A DNA stretch of 64,000 bases from Rhizobium sp. R635. Lineage in GTDB: Bacteria > Pseudomonadota > Alphaproteobacteria > Rhizobiales > Rhizobiaceae. The stretch lies in assembly GCF_002211285.1 (NCBI RefSeq), contig NZ_LOKX01000009.1, positions 1 through 64,000 on the forward strand. Direction: 5' to 3'. Both the position numbers and the translations under genes were made by a program. This document shows positions 8,533-17,039 of the stretch, piece after piece (the stretch's first letter is position 1; each line of letters begins with the position of its first letter). Under the pieces are notes generated by a model. The model saw only the letters and a list, made by a program, of their open reading frames with translations, did no database searches and was not told where the DNA came from.

Positions 8533-8651
8533 GGGGGGCGCTCTTGCTGTGACGGCTCATCCTATCCGATGAACCGATATTTGCATGCCGCCGCCGCTTG
8601 GCTTCCCCAGTTTTCGCGGGAATAGTCGTGATGGATTCGAAAGGTGTTTCC

Positions 8652-8972
8652 GTGACCTACATCCTTTACGCCTTGGCGGCGATCTTCGAGATTGCCGGGT
8701 GCTTCGCCTTCTGGGCATGGCTGAAACTCGAAAAGCCCATCTGGTGGCTGGCGCCGGGCATGGTCTCGCTCGCGCTTTTCGCCTGGCTTCTGACGCTGGT
8801 GCCGAGCGAGGCTGCCGGGCGCACCTTCGCGGCCTATGGCGGCATTTATATCGTGGCGTCGCTGCTCTGGCTCTGGCTGGTCGAAAGCCGGGTGCCCGAT
8901 CGCTACGATATCTCAGGCGCGCTGATCTGCCTCGCCGGGGCGAGCCTCATCTTGTTTGGGCCAAGAGGTTAG
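8652..8972 (+). CDS. UPF0060 membrane protein YnfA
   Basis: A 106-residue inner-membrane protein with four hydrophobic helices, matching the UPF0060/YnfA family (usual length about 108; related in fold to small multidrug-resistance proteins). Characteristic stretches are [20 protein letters not shown] and [11 protein letters not shown]. The start is assigned to GTG 8652 because it gives the family length and begins exactly at the first helix, with AAAGG upstream; ATG 8631 would add seven unusual residues. Some YnfA homologues act as efflux pumps, but transport by this one is not shown by sequence. Confidence 0.8.
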   Translation: MTYILYALAAIFEIAGCFAFWAWLKLEKPIWWLAPGMVSLALFAWLLTLVPSEAAGRTFAAYGGIYIVASLLWLWLVESRVPDRYDISGALICLAGASLILFGPRG

Positions 8973-9012
8973 GCGTCTTGACCGGAGGCGAGCCGGGTGC
9001 AAAGACAAGCCG

Positions 9013-9777
9013 ATGTGTGGACGTTTCGCCCTGACAAGCTCCATTGCCGAGTTGAGCGACTTCTTTTCCGGTCTCGACCTCGACGACTTTCCGGCGCGCT
9101 ACAACATCGCGCCGACACAGCCGATCCTCGTTGTCATAGCGGGTGAGGGCAGGGAGCGAGGCAGCAACTCTGCTGACCGTCGCGCGGTGCTCGTACGCTG
9201 GGGGCTTACGCCCGCCTGGGTCAAAGATCCGAAGGAATTCCCGCTGCTGATCAACGCGCGCGCCGAGACCGCAATCGGCAAGGCTTCGTTCCGCGCGGCG
9301 ATGCGCCATCGCCGGGTGCTGATTCCCGCCTCCGGCTTCTATGAATGGCATCGCCCGTCCAAGGAAAGCGGTGAGAGGCCGCAGGCCTATTGGATCAGGC
9401 CGCGCCGGGGCGGGGTCGTCGCCTTTGCCGGTTTGATGGAGACGTGGTCCTCGGCAGATGGCTCCGAGGTCGATACCGGTGCGATCCTGACGACGGCGGC
9501 CAATTCAGGGATTTCAGCGATTCACGATCGCATGCCTGTCGTCATCAATCCCGAGGATTTCTCGCGCTGGCTGGATTGCAAGACGCAGGAACCGCGCGAG
9601 GTGGCCGACCTGATGCGGCCTGTTCAGGAAGATTTCTTCGAGGCCATACCTGTCTCCGACAAGGTCAACAAGGTCGCCAATATGGGGCCTGACCTGCAGG
9701 AGCCGGTCGTCATCGAAAAGCCGGCCAAGGCGCCTGAGAAGCAGAAGCCTGACAACGGCCAGCTCAGTTTTTTCTGA
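9013..9777 (+). CDS. SOS-response-associated peptidase / abasic-site shield, YedK-HMCES family
   Basis: A 254-residue SRAP-domain protein. The start at 9013 is fixed by the invariant MCGRF: after Met removal, Cys2 becomes the N-terminal catalytic residue that forms a thiazolidine link to abasic sites in single-stranded DNA. Other family landmarks are ARYNIAPTQ (with the conserved Asn), INARAETA, RCLIPA-like RVLIPASGFYEWH (conserved Glu) and IHDRMPV (conserved His). The family protects abasic DNA at replication forks. A Lys/Pro-rich C-terminal tail ends QLSFF. It lies 40 bases downstream of ynfA and may be cotranscribed. Confidence 0.9.
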   Translation: MCGRFALTSSIAELSDFFSGLDLDDFPARYNIAPTQPILVVIAGEGRERGSNSADRRAVLVRWGLTPAWVKDPKEFPLLINARAETAIGKASFRAAMRHRRVLIPASGFYEWHRPSKESGERPQAYWIRPRRGGVVAFAGLMETWSSADGSEVDTGAILTTAANSGISAIHDRMPVVINPEDFSRWLDCKTQEPREVADLMRPVQEDFFEAIPVSDKVNKVANMGPDLQEPVVIEKPAKAPEKQKPDNGQLSFF

Positions 9778-9868
9778 AACTCCATCCGCTTCGGCAGCTA
9801 GATCTAAAGCATGTCAACCCAAACGGACTGCCGACCTGGGATGACGCCGAAGGCTTGAGCGTGACGCT

Positions 9869-10027
9869 TCAAGCGGATTTCTTGACGCTGCCCGGCTTGT
9901 GCTTCGCCATCAGCGACGCTGCGGCAACCGCCTTCAAGCCGACCGGGCGGTAGTTGGCGCTGAGATCGGGCTTGGCCGGTTGCTTTTCGCCGGTACTGTT
10001 CTTCTTCGAGGTCACGATACTCTCCAT
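9869..10027 (-). CDS. Small basic protein (52 aa) of unknown function
   Basis: A short gene found by reading the minus strand. It starts at ATG 10027 (MESIVTSKKNSTGEK) and ends with TGA at 9869, giving 52 residues. It is rich in Lys, Ala and Ser, with the core DLSANYRPVGLKAV and the end KPGSVKKSA. The composition and ordered core look protein-like, and I have a general memory of similar short rhizobial proteins, but no function. The ribosome site is weak (AGGGAAGA, rather far upstream). A longer overlapping frame on the same strand (9804-10118) is Arg/Gln-rich and looks like a shadow. Treat as probable but unproven. Confidence 0.5.
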   Translation of the reverse strand: MESIVTSKKNSTGEKQPAKPDLSANYRPVGLKAVAAASLMAKHKPGSVKKSA

Positions 10028-10194
10028 TACGTGGATCTTCCCTAGTCATTTTATTGTTTGCTGTTTCGTCATGAATAGCGACAAAACGGAGGCGTCGCCT
10101 ATCAGGATTTGTAAACACGCACCATAATTCGCGAGCCTTAACTGAAGCCTACGTTGGTTAATACTTACTGAAGGGAGGAGTTCCAACAAAAGTG

Positions 10195-10224
10195 CGAAGC
10201 GCTTTTTCTGAGCAAAGCGCTTCG
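10195..10224 (-). terminator. Hairpin downstream of pssA
   Basis: Perfect 11-base stem CGAAGCGCTTT (10195-10205) and AAAGCGCTTCG (10214-10224) with an eight-base loop, about 60 bases past the pssA stop. Read on the minus strand it is followed by CACTTTTGTT, a modest U-tract, so it is a plausible terminator for psd-pssA. Confidence 0.6.
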
Positions 10225-10285
10225 TTGTCGGGGAGTACGTGAGAGAGGAGCATTTCCCATGAGAAAGAGCAGGGAATGCGACAGG

Positions 10286-11131
10286 TCAGATGTGCCGGCC
10301 GATATCGTCGTCGCCGACGCCGGGTTCTTCGATCGTCAGCGTCCCGTATTTCCGGCGCCATTTGCGCGCGCCGAAGGGAAGTGAGACGAGGTAGGCGGCA
10401 ACGGTGAAGACCATCACCTCCCAGGTGTAGCTCATCAGCAGAGCCACATAGAGCACGACCCCGAGCATCATCGGCAGCACGAGATCGCGCCGCAGCCGGT
10501 TGCCCTCCGACTTCCCCGACCAGACCGGCAGCCGGCTGATCAGCAGGAAGGCGATGGCGACGGTGTAGATCGACGAGATATAGGCGAAGGTGCGGTCGGT
10601 CGCGAGCCCGAGGAAGCCGAGATAAACCGGCAGCAGCACCAGCATGGCGCCGGCCGGCGCCGGCACGCCGACGAAATATTCCGATTGCCAGCTCGCCTTG
10701 TTTTCGCGTTCTGCCATGACGTTGAAGCGGGCAAGGCGGAGGCCGGCGGCGATCGCATAGATCAGCGCGGCGATCCAGCCGAGCGAGCGCGCCTGGTCGA
10801 GCGCGAAGACATAGACGACGAGGGCGGGTGCGACACCGAAATTGACGATATCGGCAAGCGAATCCATCTGCGCGCCGAACTTCGAAGTCGCCTTCATCAG
10901 CCGCGCCACGCGCCCGTCGATGCCGTCGAGGAAAGCGGCGAGCAGCACCATGGAAACGGCGAGCTCGTACCGGTTTTCGAAAGCAAGCCGGATGCCGGTC
11001 AATCCGGCGCAGATCGCCAGGATGGTGATGAGGTTCGGAAAGACGAGCCGAAACGGTATTTCGCGCAGACGCGGACCGCGCGCAGAATCATCCGGTCCGT
11101 TGGGTTCGAAAGGCGGAAAGGGCGTTTCCAT
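10286..11131 (-). CDS. pssA: CDP-diacylglycerol-serine O-phosphatidyltransferase
   Basis: A 281-residue integral membrane enzyme making phosphatidylserine from CDP-diacylglycerol and serine, the first step to phosphatidylethanolamine. The CDP-alcohol phosphatidyltransferase signature (DG-x2-AR-x8-G-x3-D-x3-D) is seen as DGIDGRVARLMKATSKFG continuing to the two aspartates in MDSLAD. Six to eight hydrophobic segments follow. This is the type II (membrane-embedded) synthase of rhizobia and Gram-positives, not the enterobacterial peripheral type. The start is ATG 11131; the longer reading would use TTG 11141-11143. It lies downstream of psd, separated by a palindromic repeat, so the two can form one unit. 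Confidence 0.93.
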   Translation of the reverse strand: METPFPPFEPNGPDDSARGPRLREIPFRLVFPNLITILAICAGLTGIRLAFENRYELAVSMVLLAAFLDGIDGRVARLMKATSKFGAQMDSLADIVNFGVAPALVVYVFALDQARSLGWIAALIYAIAAGLRLARFNVMAERENKASWQSEYFVGVPAPAGAMLVLLPVYLGFLGLATDRTFAYISSIYTVAIAFLLISRLPVWSGKSEGNRLRRDLVLPMMLGVVLYVALLMSYTWEVMVFTVAAYLVSLPFGARKWRRKYGTLTIEEPGVGDDDIGRHI

Positions 11132-11151
11132 ATCGCGTTCCAATTCTTCCT

Positions 11152-11256
11152 AAAGCATGTCGCGCAAAAGTGTGCAGCGGTTTTGCGGCAACGACATGCG
11201 TAAAACAAGGACCTAAAGCGCAAGGAGCGAATCTGAAAGATCGCGACGCGCTTTAG
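11152..11256. repeat. Rhizobial palindromic intergenic repeat between psd and pssA
   Basis: Two adjacent palindromic modules. The first has arms GCATGTCG (11155-11162) and CGACATGC (11192-11199) with an inner CGCAAAA/TTTTGCG pair. The second has arms CTAAAGCG (11213-11220) and CGCTTTAG (11249-11256). This closely matches, from memory, a repetitive element common in Rhizobium intergenic regions. Its right end contains the psd stop codon. It could fold in the psd-pssA transcript and affect stability or readthrough (inference). Confidence 0.75.
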
Positions 11257-11951
11257 CTGCGGCGGCTGATGACAGGGCCTTTGGCGGAGGCGAATTCGGC
11301 GATGACGGTTTCCCCCGCAACTGCCGTCTGGCCGAGCGAGACGCGCGGCGCGGCGCCCGCGGGCAGGAAGACGTCGAGGCGCGAGCCGAAACGGATCAGC
11401 CCGAAGCGCTCGCCGGCATCCACCGGCTCGTTCGGGTTTGCCCAGCAGAGGATGCGCCGCGCCACGAGGCCGGCGATCTGGACAACGCCGATCTGGCCGT
11501 GGCGGGTTTCGATCACCAGCCCGTTGCGCTCGTTGTCCTCGCTCGCCTTGTCGAGTTCGGCATTGACGAAGCTGCCGGAGCGGTAATTGATGCTGACGAT
11601 CCGCCCGCGCATCGGCGCCCGGTTCACATGGCAATTGAAGACATTCATGAAGACCGAGATGCGCAGCATCGGCTCCGAGCCGAGGTTGAGCTCGGCCGGG
11701 GGCGTCACCATCTGGATCGCCGAGACCTTGCCGTCGGCGGGAGAGATCACCAGATCGTCGTCCTGCGGGGTCACGCGTTCGGGATCGCGGAAGAAATAGG
11801 CGCACCAGAGCGTGAAGATCATGCCGATCCAGAAGAGCGGCTTGAAGATCCAGCCCAGCACCAGCGAGGCGACGAAGAAGGCGGCAACGAAGGGATAGCC
11901 TTCCTTGTGCACGGGGACGATCGTGTTGCGAACCGTGTTGAACAGGCTCAT
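11253..11951 (-). CDS. psd: Phosphatidylserine decarboxylase proenzyme
   Basis: A 232-residue short-form Psd that decarboxylates phosphatidylserine to phosphatidylethanolamine. The self-cleavage site is the Gly-Ser pair in [12 protein letters not shown] (Gly189-Ser190), where Ser becomes the pyruvoyl cofactor. That leaves a 42-residue alpha chain. Two N-terminal hydrophobic stretches anchor it to the inner membrane. Conserved RDPER and NCHVNRAP segments are also present. Upstream by 137 bases is an ABC exporter gene on the same strand; downstream is pssA. Its stop codon lies within the palindromic repeat. Confidence 0.93.
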   Translation of the reverse strand: MSLFNTVRNTIVPVHKEGYPFVAAFFVASLVLGWIFKPLFWIGMIFTLWCAYFFRDPERVTPQDDDLVISPADGKVSAIQMVTPPAELNLGSEPMLRISVFMNVFNCHVNRAPMRGRIVSINYRSGSFVNAELDKASEDNERNGLVIETRHGQIGVVQIAGLVARRILCWANPNEPVDAGERFGLIRFGSRLDVFLPAGAAPRVSLGQTAVAGETVIAEFASAKGPVISRRS

Positions 11952-12088
11952 GGCTGCCGGTCTCCTTGCGTTGTCGTTTTTCGCTGGTTACCGAAAAACC
12001 GCCTTCTGGGCAATGCTGCGGCCTCGGCCCCGGCTCGCATGCCGGGGTTCTGAACAACAAAAGCCGGCGCGGCCATCGGGTTCCCCAA

Positions 12089-13966
12089 TTAGTTTGCCGG
12101 CGCAAGCCGCGTGACAACGCCCATGTCGTCGCTCTCGCGCACCTGCTTCAGATGTTCCTCGGCCTGCGTGGCCTCGCGCTGGCGGTTCCACATCGAGGCA
12201 TAGAGGCCGTTCATTTCGAGCAGGGCGGCATGTGTTCCGCGCTCGGCGATCTCGCCGCTTTTGAGCACGATGATCTCGTCGGCGCCGATGACCGTCGAAA
12301 GCCGATGGGCGATGACGAGCGTCGTGCGGTTTTTCGAAACCACGTCGAGCGCCGTCTGGATTTCCCGCTCCGTCGTCGTGTCGAGCGCCGACGTCGCCTC
12401 GTCGAGGATCAGGATCGGCGGCGCCTTGAGGATGGTGCGGGCGATTGCCACCCGCTGCTTCTCGCCGCCCGAAAGCTTGAGCCCGCGTTCGCCGACCTTG
12501 GTCTCGAAACCCTCGGGCAGCATTTCGATGAAATGGGCGATCTGCGCTACCTCGGCCGCCGCATAGACTTCGCCGTCGCTGGCCGATGTCCGGCCGTAGC
12601 GGATATTGTAGGCGACCGTATCGTTGAAGAGCACGGTATCCTGCGGCACCATGCCGATGACGGAGCGCAGGCTCTTCTGCGTCACACCGCGAATATCCTG
12701 GCCGTCGACGGTAATCGTGCCGCTCTGGATGTCGTAGAAACGATAGAGCAGGCGTGACAGCGTCGATTTGCCGGCGCCCGACGGGCCGACGACGGCGACC
12801 GTCTTGCCGGCCGGCACCTCGAAGGAAATGCCTTTCAGGATGGGACGGGCCGGATCGTAGGAGAAATGCACGTCCTTGAAGGAAATCGCACCCTGGCCGA
12901 TCCGAAGCTCGGTGGCATCGGGCGCGTCCTTGACCTCGGCTTTCACTTCCAGGAGATCGAACATCTGCTCGATGTCGGTCAGGCCCTGGCGGATTTCGCG
13001 GTAGACGAAGCCGATGAAGTTGAGCGGCGCGGAAAGCTGCAACAGCATCGAATTGACGAAGACGAAATCGCCGACCGTCTGCTCGCCGCGCTGCACGGCC
13101 AGCGCCGAGAGCACAAGCATGATCGTCGTGCCGATGCCGAAGATCACGCCCTGGCCGAAGTTCAGCCAGCCGAGCGAGGTCCAGACATCGGTCGCCGCCT
13201 TCTCGTAGCGCTCCATCGACTTGTCGAAGCGCTTCGCCTCCATCTCTTCATTGCCGAAATATTTGACGGTCTCGAAATTGAGGAGCGAGTCGATCGCCTT
13301 GGTGTTGGCGTCGGTATCGCTGTCGTTCATCGACCGGCGGATGGCGATGCGCCAGTCGGATGCGCGGATCGTGAACCAGATATAGGCCCAGACCGTGAAG
13401 GCGGTGACGGCCAGATAGGAAAAGCCGTAGCCCCACCAGAAGATCGCGGCCGTGAGCAGGAACTCGATGACTGTTGGAACCGAATTGAGGATCGTGAAGC
13501 GCACGATCGTCTCGATACCCTTGGTGCCGCGCTCGATGATGCGCGAGAGACCGCCCGTCTTGCGCTCCAGATGAAAACGCAGCGACAGCTCGTGCATGTG
13601 CACGAAGGTTCGGTAGGCGAGCTGGCGCACCGCATGCTGCCCGACGCTGGCAAACAGCGCATCACGCAGCTGGTTGAGGCCGAGCTGGATCAGCCGGGTG
13701 ACGTTATAGGCGATGACGAGCGCGATCGCGCCCGCAAGCAGCGGCGGCACGGTGCCGGCGAGATCCATCCTGCCGTTCAGCGCATCGGTCGACCATTTGA
13801 AGAAATAGGGGACGAGCAGCAGGACGAACTTGGAGATGAGCAGGTAGACCGAGGCCCAGACGACACGCATCTTGAGATCGGGCCGGCCGGCCGGCCACAT
13901 ATAGGGCCAGAGGTTGAGAAGCGTCTGCAGCAGATGGGATTCCGAGACTGTCTTGCCGTTTGCCAT
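12089..13966 (-). CDS. Atm1-type ABC exporter (fused permease and ATPase)
   Basis: A 625-residue half-transporter. The N-terminal part (about 25-340) has six membrane helices of the type IV exporter fold; the C-terminal ATPase has Walker [12 protein letters not shown], signature LSGGEKQRVAIAR, Walker B ILILDEATSALD and the switch His in IAHRLST. Overall it resembles the Atm1/ABCB7 group, including bacterial NaAtm1, which export glutathione-linked compounds and are tied to iron-sulphur or heavy-metal homeostasis. The homodimer would sit in the inner membrane. It is located upstream of psd on the same strand with a 137-base gap. Assignment to Atm1 is by overall resemblance; the substrate is inferred. 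Confidence 0.88.
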   Translation of the reverse strand: MANGKTVSESHLLQTLLNLWPYMWPAGRPDLKMRVVWASVYLLISKFVLLLVPYFFKWSTDALNGRMDLAGTVPPLLAGAIALVIAYNVTRLIQLGLNQLRDALFASVGQHAVRQLAYRTFVHMHELSLRFHLERKTGGLSRIIERGTKGIETIVRFTILNSVPTVIEFLLTAAIFWWGYGFSYLAVTAFTVWAYIWFTIRASDWRIAIRRSMNDSDTDANTKAIDSLLNFETVKYFGNEEMEAKRFDKSMERYEKAATDVWTSLGWLNFGQGVIFGIGTTIMLVLSALAVQRGEQTVGDFVFVNSMLLQLSAPLNFIGFVYREIRQGLTDIEQMFDLLEVKAEVKDAPDATELRIGQGAISFKDVHFSYDPARPILKGISFEVPAGKTVAVVGPSGAGKSTLSRLLYRFYDIQSGTITVDGQDIRGVTQKSLRSVIGMVPQDTVLFNDTVAYNIRYGRTSASDGEVYAAAEVAQIAHFIEMLPEGFETKVGERGLKLSGGEKQRVAIARTILKAPPILILDEATSALDTTTEREIQTALDVVSKNRTTLVIAHRLSTVIGADEIIVLKSGEIAERGTHAALLEMNGLYASMWNRQREATQAEEHLKQVRESDDMGVVTRLAPAN

Positions 13967-14133
13967 GCCTGTCTCCAGTCCGGATGGGACTTGCCGCGGT
14001 CGCGGCGCTTCGATGCCCGGCAGAGCGCGGACCGTGGGGCGTGCCTGAAAGCGTTTCCCGCGATCCTAAGCCGCCATCGCCAGATAAGGTGCCGGCCGGA
14101 CGAATACAACACGTGCGGGGTTCTGGAAAAGAT

Positions 14134-14159
14134 AAGCCGGGCGGTTACCCGCCCGGCTT
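14134..14159 (-). terminator. Terminator after the LysM protein gene
   Basis: Perfect 11-base stem AAGCCGGGCGG (14134-14144) and CCGCCCGGCTT (14149-14159) with loop TTAC, 23 bases past the LysM gene stop. On the minus strand it is followed by ATCTTTTCC. It separates the LysM gene from the ABC exporter gene. Confidence 0.75.
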
Positions 14160-14181
14160 GCTCAACTTGTCCTTGCCAGCC

Positions 14182-16215
14182 TCAGAGGCGCTGGCCGGAA
14201 AGGCGTTTGCGGTGCAGCTCTTCGGCGTTCGGCAGCACATCCTTCGGCAGGCCGAAGATCTGGCCCGGGCGGATGCGATCGGGGTCGGTGATCTTGTCCT
14301 CATTGGCGATGTAGATCGTCGTATAGCGAACGCCGAGCCCATAGGTGCGGCGCGAAATCTGCCACAACGTATCGCCGCGGCGGATGATGACGGCCGCGTT
14401 GTTTGCCGTCAGCGGCGCCTGCTCGATCGTCTTCGGCTCGTTGCTGGCCGCATCGTTTGCGGCGGGTGCCGCCGGCGCGGGCTGAGCGGTGAGTTCGGCG
14501 ATCAGGGCGCCGAGCCGCTCGATTGCGGCGCCGACGGATTTCGCATCCTTCGGCAGGCCCTGAAGCAGTGTCAGCGCATTCGAGGCCGTCCGCGAGGCGG
14601 AGCCGGATGCCTGCTTGAAAGCCTCGGACGCATCGGTTTCCGGCCGGAAGTCGGTGACGGAGCGCAGGGCAAATTCCGTTGCCGAGCGCGCAGCTGCAAG
14701 CTGTTCGACGCCCGGTTGTTTGCCGTCCGCAAACAGACCCTTCAGCAGGCCGAAGGCCTTGCCGGCTTCGGCCTTGCGCTTGCCGAGTTCGCCTTCGTCG
14801 AGGGGGACCAGCGAAGCGGCGCCGTTCGCGTCGGCGGGAGCCGATTGCGCGGCGACCCTCACCTGATCGCCCGCCGGACGGTTGAAGTTCACGGCGGCGC
14901 GCACGATCACCTTGCCCGTGGGGTCGACGACATCGACGCGGATCTTGTGGTCGCCGACCGAGAGCGCCGCCACGCCGTCGATGACGAAATGGCCGTCTGA
15001 GCCGGCCGTGTCCTGGCCGATGAGGTTGTCGTCGGCATAGCCGAGGACCTTGGCATTGGCGCGGGTCGTGCCGGCAATGAAGATCTTGTTACCTTCGATC
15101 TCGACGGCGTTGACCATCACATCAGGCGCGACTGCCTTGTCGGGTGCGGCCGTGCCGGGAGCGGCGGTCTCGCTATTGGCGCTGCCGGAAGAGGCTTCGG
15201 TCGGGTTCGGTGTCTGCAGCGCCAGCTCGCCGGTCGGCGCGGCGGCCGCAGGAGCCCCAGCCGCAGCCGAATTGTCGGCAGGCGACGGATTGGAGGCATC
15301 GGCGACTTCCGTTTCACCCTTCGGCGCGGTGATGATGCGGCTCGCCGCGCCAGGTTTGGAAACCATGGCGAGCAGATTGGCGCCGTTGCCGTCCTTCGGC
15401 ACGGAAACGGTCGCGACCTCTTCGGAAAGCGTGCTCTTGCCATCCTTGCCCGTGACCTTCAGCACGAGCTGGTGATCGCCTGCGGGAAGGGGATTGTCGA
15501 GGACGGCGGCGAAATCGCCGCTCGCATCGACATTGGCCGTCGTCACCACCTTGTCACCGTCGAGCACCTCGAGCTTGCCGTTCGGTTCGGCGGAGCCGGC
15601 AATCACGGTGGAACCGTCAGGTTCGACGCGCAAGATGTCGAAGGCCGGAAGCTTCGGGCCGGTATTCTGCGCCGGCGTATTCGCCGCAGAGGCGGCAGGC
15701 TCTGGCGCACCGGTCAGCGCTGCCTCGGCCTTGGCGACGGCGGCAAGCGCATCGGCGGCATTCTCAGGGAGCGCCTGAACGATGGCGAGCGCCTTCGCGC
15801 CGCCGTCCTTGGCCTTGGCGGCTACGGTCTGGGTGGCGGGATCGACGCCGTCGGGAACGACAAAATCGGCAAGCGCGGTCAATGCTTTGACGGCCTTGGT
15901 CTTGGCGGCGGTGAAGACGTCGATGGCCGGCCCCTTGCCGTCGGCAAACAGTGTCCTAAGTTCGCTGAGGGATGTGCCGGCATCGGCGGAGAGGCGGCCT
16001 ACCTGTTCGGACACGGCAGCCGAGTCCGTTACCGCGGAGCGTGATGTCTTTGCCGCCTCGTTAACCGTGTTCTTGAGTTCCGTGCTCGCTTGGTTGATGG
16101 CATCGCCGACTTTGGTTGCATCGCCGCCGATGCGCGGCATGACGAAAAACACCATCAGTAAGATTGCGATTACGAGCACTGCAAGGGCCAGCAAGCCGGC
16201 ACGGTTTTTCATCAT
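14182..16215 (-). CDS. Membrane-anchored LysM protein with Ig-like domains
   Basis: A 677-residue protein: a single N-terminal membrane anchor (about 5-28, ending VMPRIGG), a long Ala-rich region, two beta-sandwich (bacterial Ig-like) modules (about 195-280 and 365-445) linked by an Ala/Pro/Ser/Thr-rich segment, a helical region, and a C-terminal LysM domain (about 605-660) with RRGDTLWQISRRTYG and RIRPGQIF. LysM modules bind peptidoglycan, so it probably spans the periplasm from the inner membrane to the wall. Start set at ATG 16215, with GGGAG properly spaced; the longer reading uses TTG. Similar rhizobial proteins are annotated only as LysM peptidoglycan-binding proteins. Confidence 0.85.
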   Translation of the reverse strand: MMKNRAGLLALAVLVIAILLMVFFVMPRIGGDATKVGDAINQASTELKNTVNEAAKTSRSAVTDSAAVSEQVGRLSADAGTSLSELRTLFADGKGPAIDVFTAAKTKAVKALTALADFVVPDGVDPATQTVAAKAKDGGAKALAIVQALPENAADALAAVAKAEAALTGAPEPAASAANTPAQNTGPKLPAFDILRVEPDGSTVIAGSAEPNGKLEVLDGDKVVTTANVDASGDFAAVLDNPLPAGDHQLVLKVTGKDGKSTLSEEVATVSVPKDGNGANLLAMVSKPGAASRIITAPKGETEVADASNPSPADNSAAAGAPAAAAPTGELALQTPNPTEASSGSANSETAAPGTAAPDKAVAPDVMVNAVEIEGNKIFIAGTTRANAKVLGYADDNLIGQDTAGSDGHFVIDGVAALSVGDHKIRVDVVDPTGKVIVRAAVNFNRPAGDQVRVAAQSAPADANGAASLVPLDEGELGKRKAEAGKAFGLLKGLFADGKQPGVEQLAAARSATEFALRSVTDFRPETDASEAFKQASGSASRTASNALTLLQGLPKDAKSVGAAIERLGALIAELTAQPAPAAPAANDAASNEPKTIEQAPLTANNAAVIIRRGDTLWQISRRTYGLGVRYTTIYIANEDKITDPDRIRPGQIFGLPKDVLPNAEELHRKRLSGQRL

Positions 16216-16322
16216 TATGTCTCCCAAGGCGGCAATTTGCCGTAGTAACCAAAATTGCTAGCGATTCCCGTTGCTTTTCACAAGCATTCAAAGCAATTAG
16301 GCAAGCTAGGCACGCTGCTTTT

Positions 16323-16341
16323 CAGTCAATTTTCTTGACTG
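16323..16341. promoter_or_regulatory. Inverted repeat between the LysM and LOG genes
   Basis: CAGTCAA (16323-16329) and TTGACTG (16335-16341) form a perfect seven-base inverted repeat in the 155-base divergent spacer, 30 bases before the LOG-family start. TTGACT on each strand could be a -35 box for each gene, or the pair could be an operator. No strong -10 is visible. Confidence 0.3.
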
Positions 16342-16370
16342 CATTGAAATGGAATAGTTGTTTCGCCTCT

Positions 16371-16994
16371 ATGACCGAGCAATCTGTATCGATTCGATCC
16401 ATCTGCGTTTACTGCGGCTCCAGGCCGGGACGCGATCCCTCGCACATGGCGGCCGGGCGTGCTCTCGGAAGAGAGATCGCCGAATACGGCCTGCGCCTCG
16501 TCTATGGCGGGGGCACCAAAGGCATCATGGGCGCGGTGGCAAGCGGCGTGCTTTCAGGCGGCGGTCAGGTCACCGGCATCATTCCCGAATTCCTGATCGA
16601 TATGGAAGCGACGCGCCACTCGCTCGGTCAGCTCAACGAACTCATTGTAACTCCTGACATGCATGCGCGCAAACATACGATGTTCGAGCGCTCCGATGCC
16701 TTCGTCGCCCTGCCGGGCGGCATCGGCACGCTGGAGGAAATCGTCGAGATCATGACCTGGGCACAGCTCGGCCGCCATGAAAAGCCGATGGTTTTTGCCA
16801 ACATCAACGGCTTCTGGGATCCGATGATGGAGCTGCTGCGTCATATGACCGGCGAAGGCTTCGTCCACACCGCCCATCGGGTGCAGCCTTTGGTCGTCGA
16901 CGATGTCTCCGGCATCATTCCGGCGATCATGGCCCAGGCCGCCCAGCTCGCCGCCGATCGTGACGGCGAAGATGAGGTGATTTCCAAAATGTAG
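16371..16994 (+). CDS. LOG-family nucleotide phosphoribohydrolase (TIGR00730)
   Basis: A 207-residue Rossmann-like protein. Key motifs are SICVYCGSRPG near the N-terminus, VYGGGTKGIMG (phosphate binding) and the signature ALPGGIGTLEEIVEIMTW (PGGxGTxxE), plus HARKHTMFERSDAF with the conserved Arg. Family members cleave ribose-5-phosphate from nucleoside monophosphates; plant LOG enzymes activate cytokinins this way, and bacterial ones act on AMP or cytokinin nucleotides. Start set at ATG 16371 by family N-terminus; the frame is open much further upstream without coding character. It is divergent from the LysM gene and convergent with the LysR gene. Confidence 0.88.
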   Translation: MTEQSVSIRSICVYCGSRPGRDPSHMAAGRALGREIAEYGLRLVYGGGTKGIMGAVASGVLSGGGQVTGIIPEFLIDMEATRHSLGQLNELIVTPDMHARKHTMFERSDAFVALPGGIGTLEEIVEIMTWAQLGRHEKPMVFANINGFWDPMMELLRHMTGEGFVHTAHRVQPLVVDDVSGIIPAIMAQAAQLAADRDGEDEVISKM

Positions 16995-17039
16995 GCAGGG
17001 CAGCAGCCCCTGGCGCTGATTAGCCTTTCGCGGACCTAT

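Noticed and set aside
12866..14314. 482-codon plus-strand open frame
   Set aside because: Antisense to the ABC exporter; composition is typical of a shadow frame.
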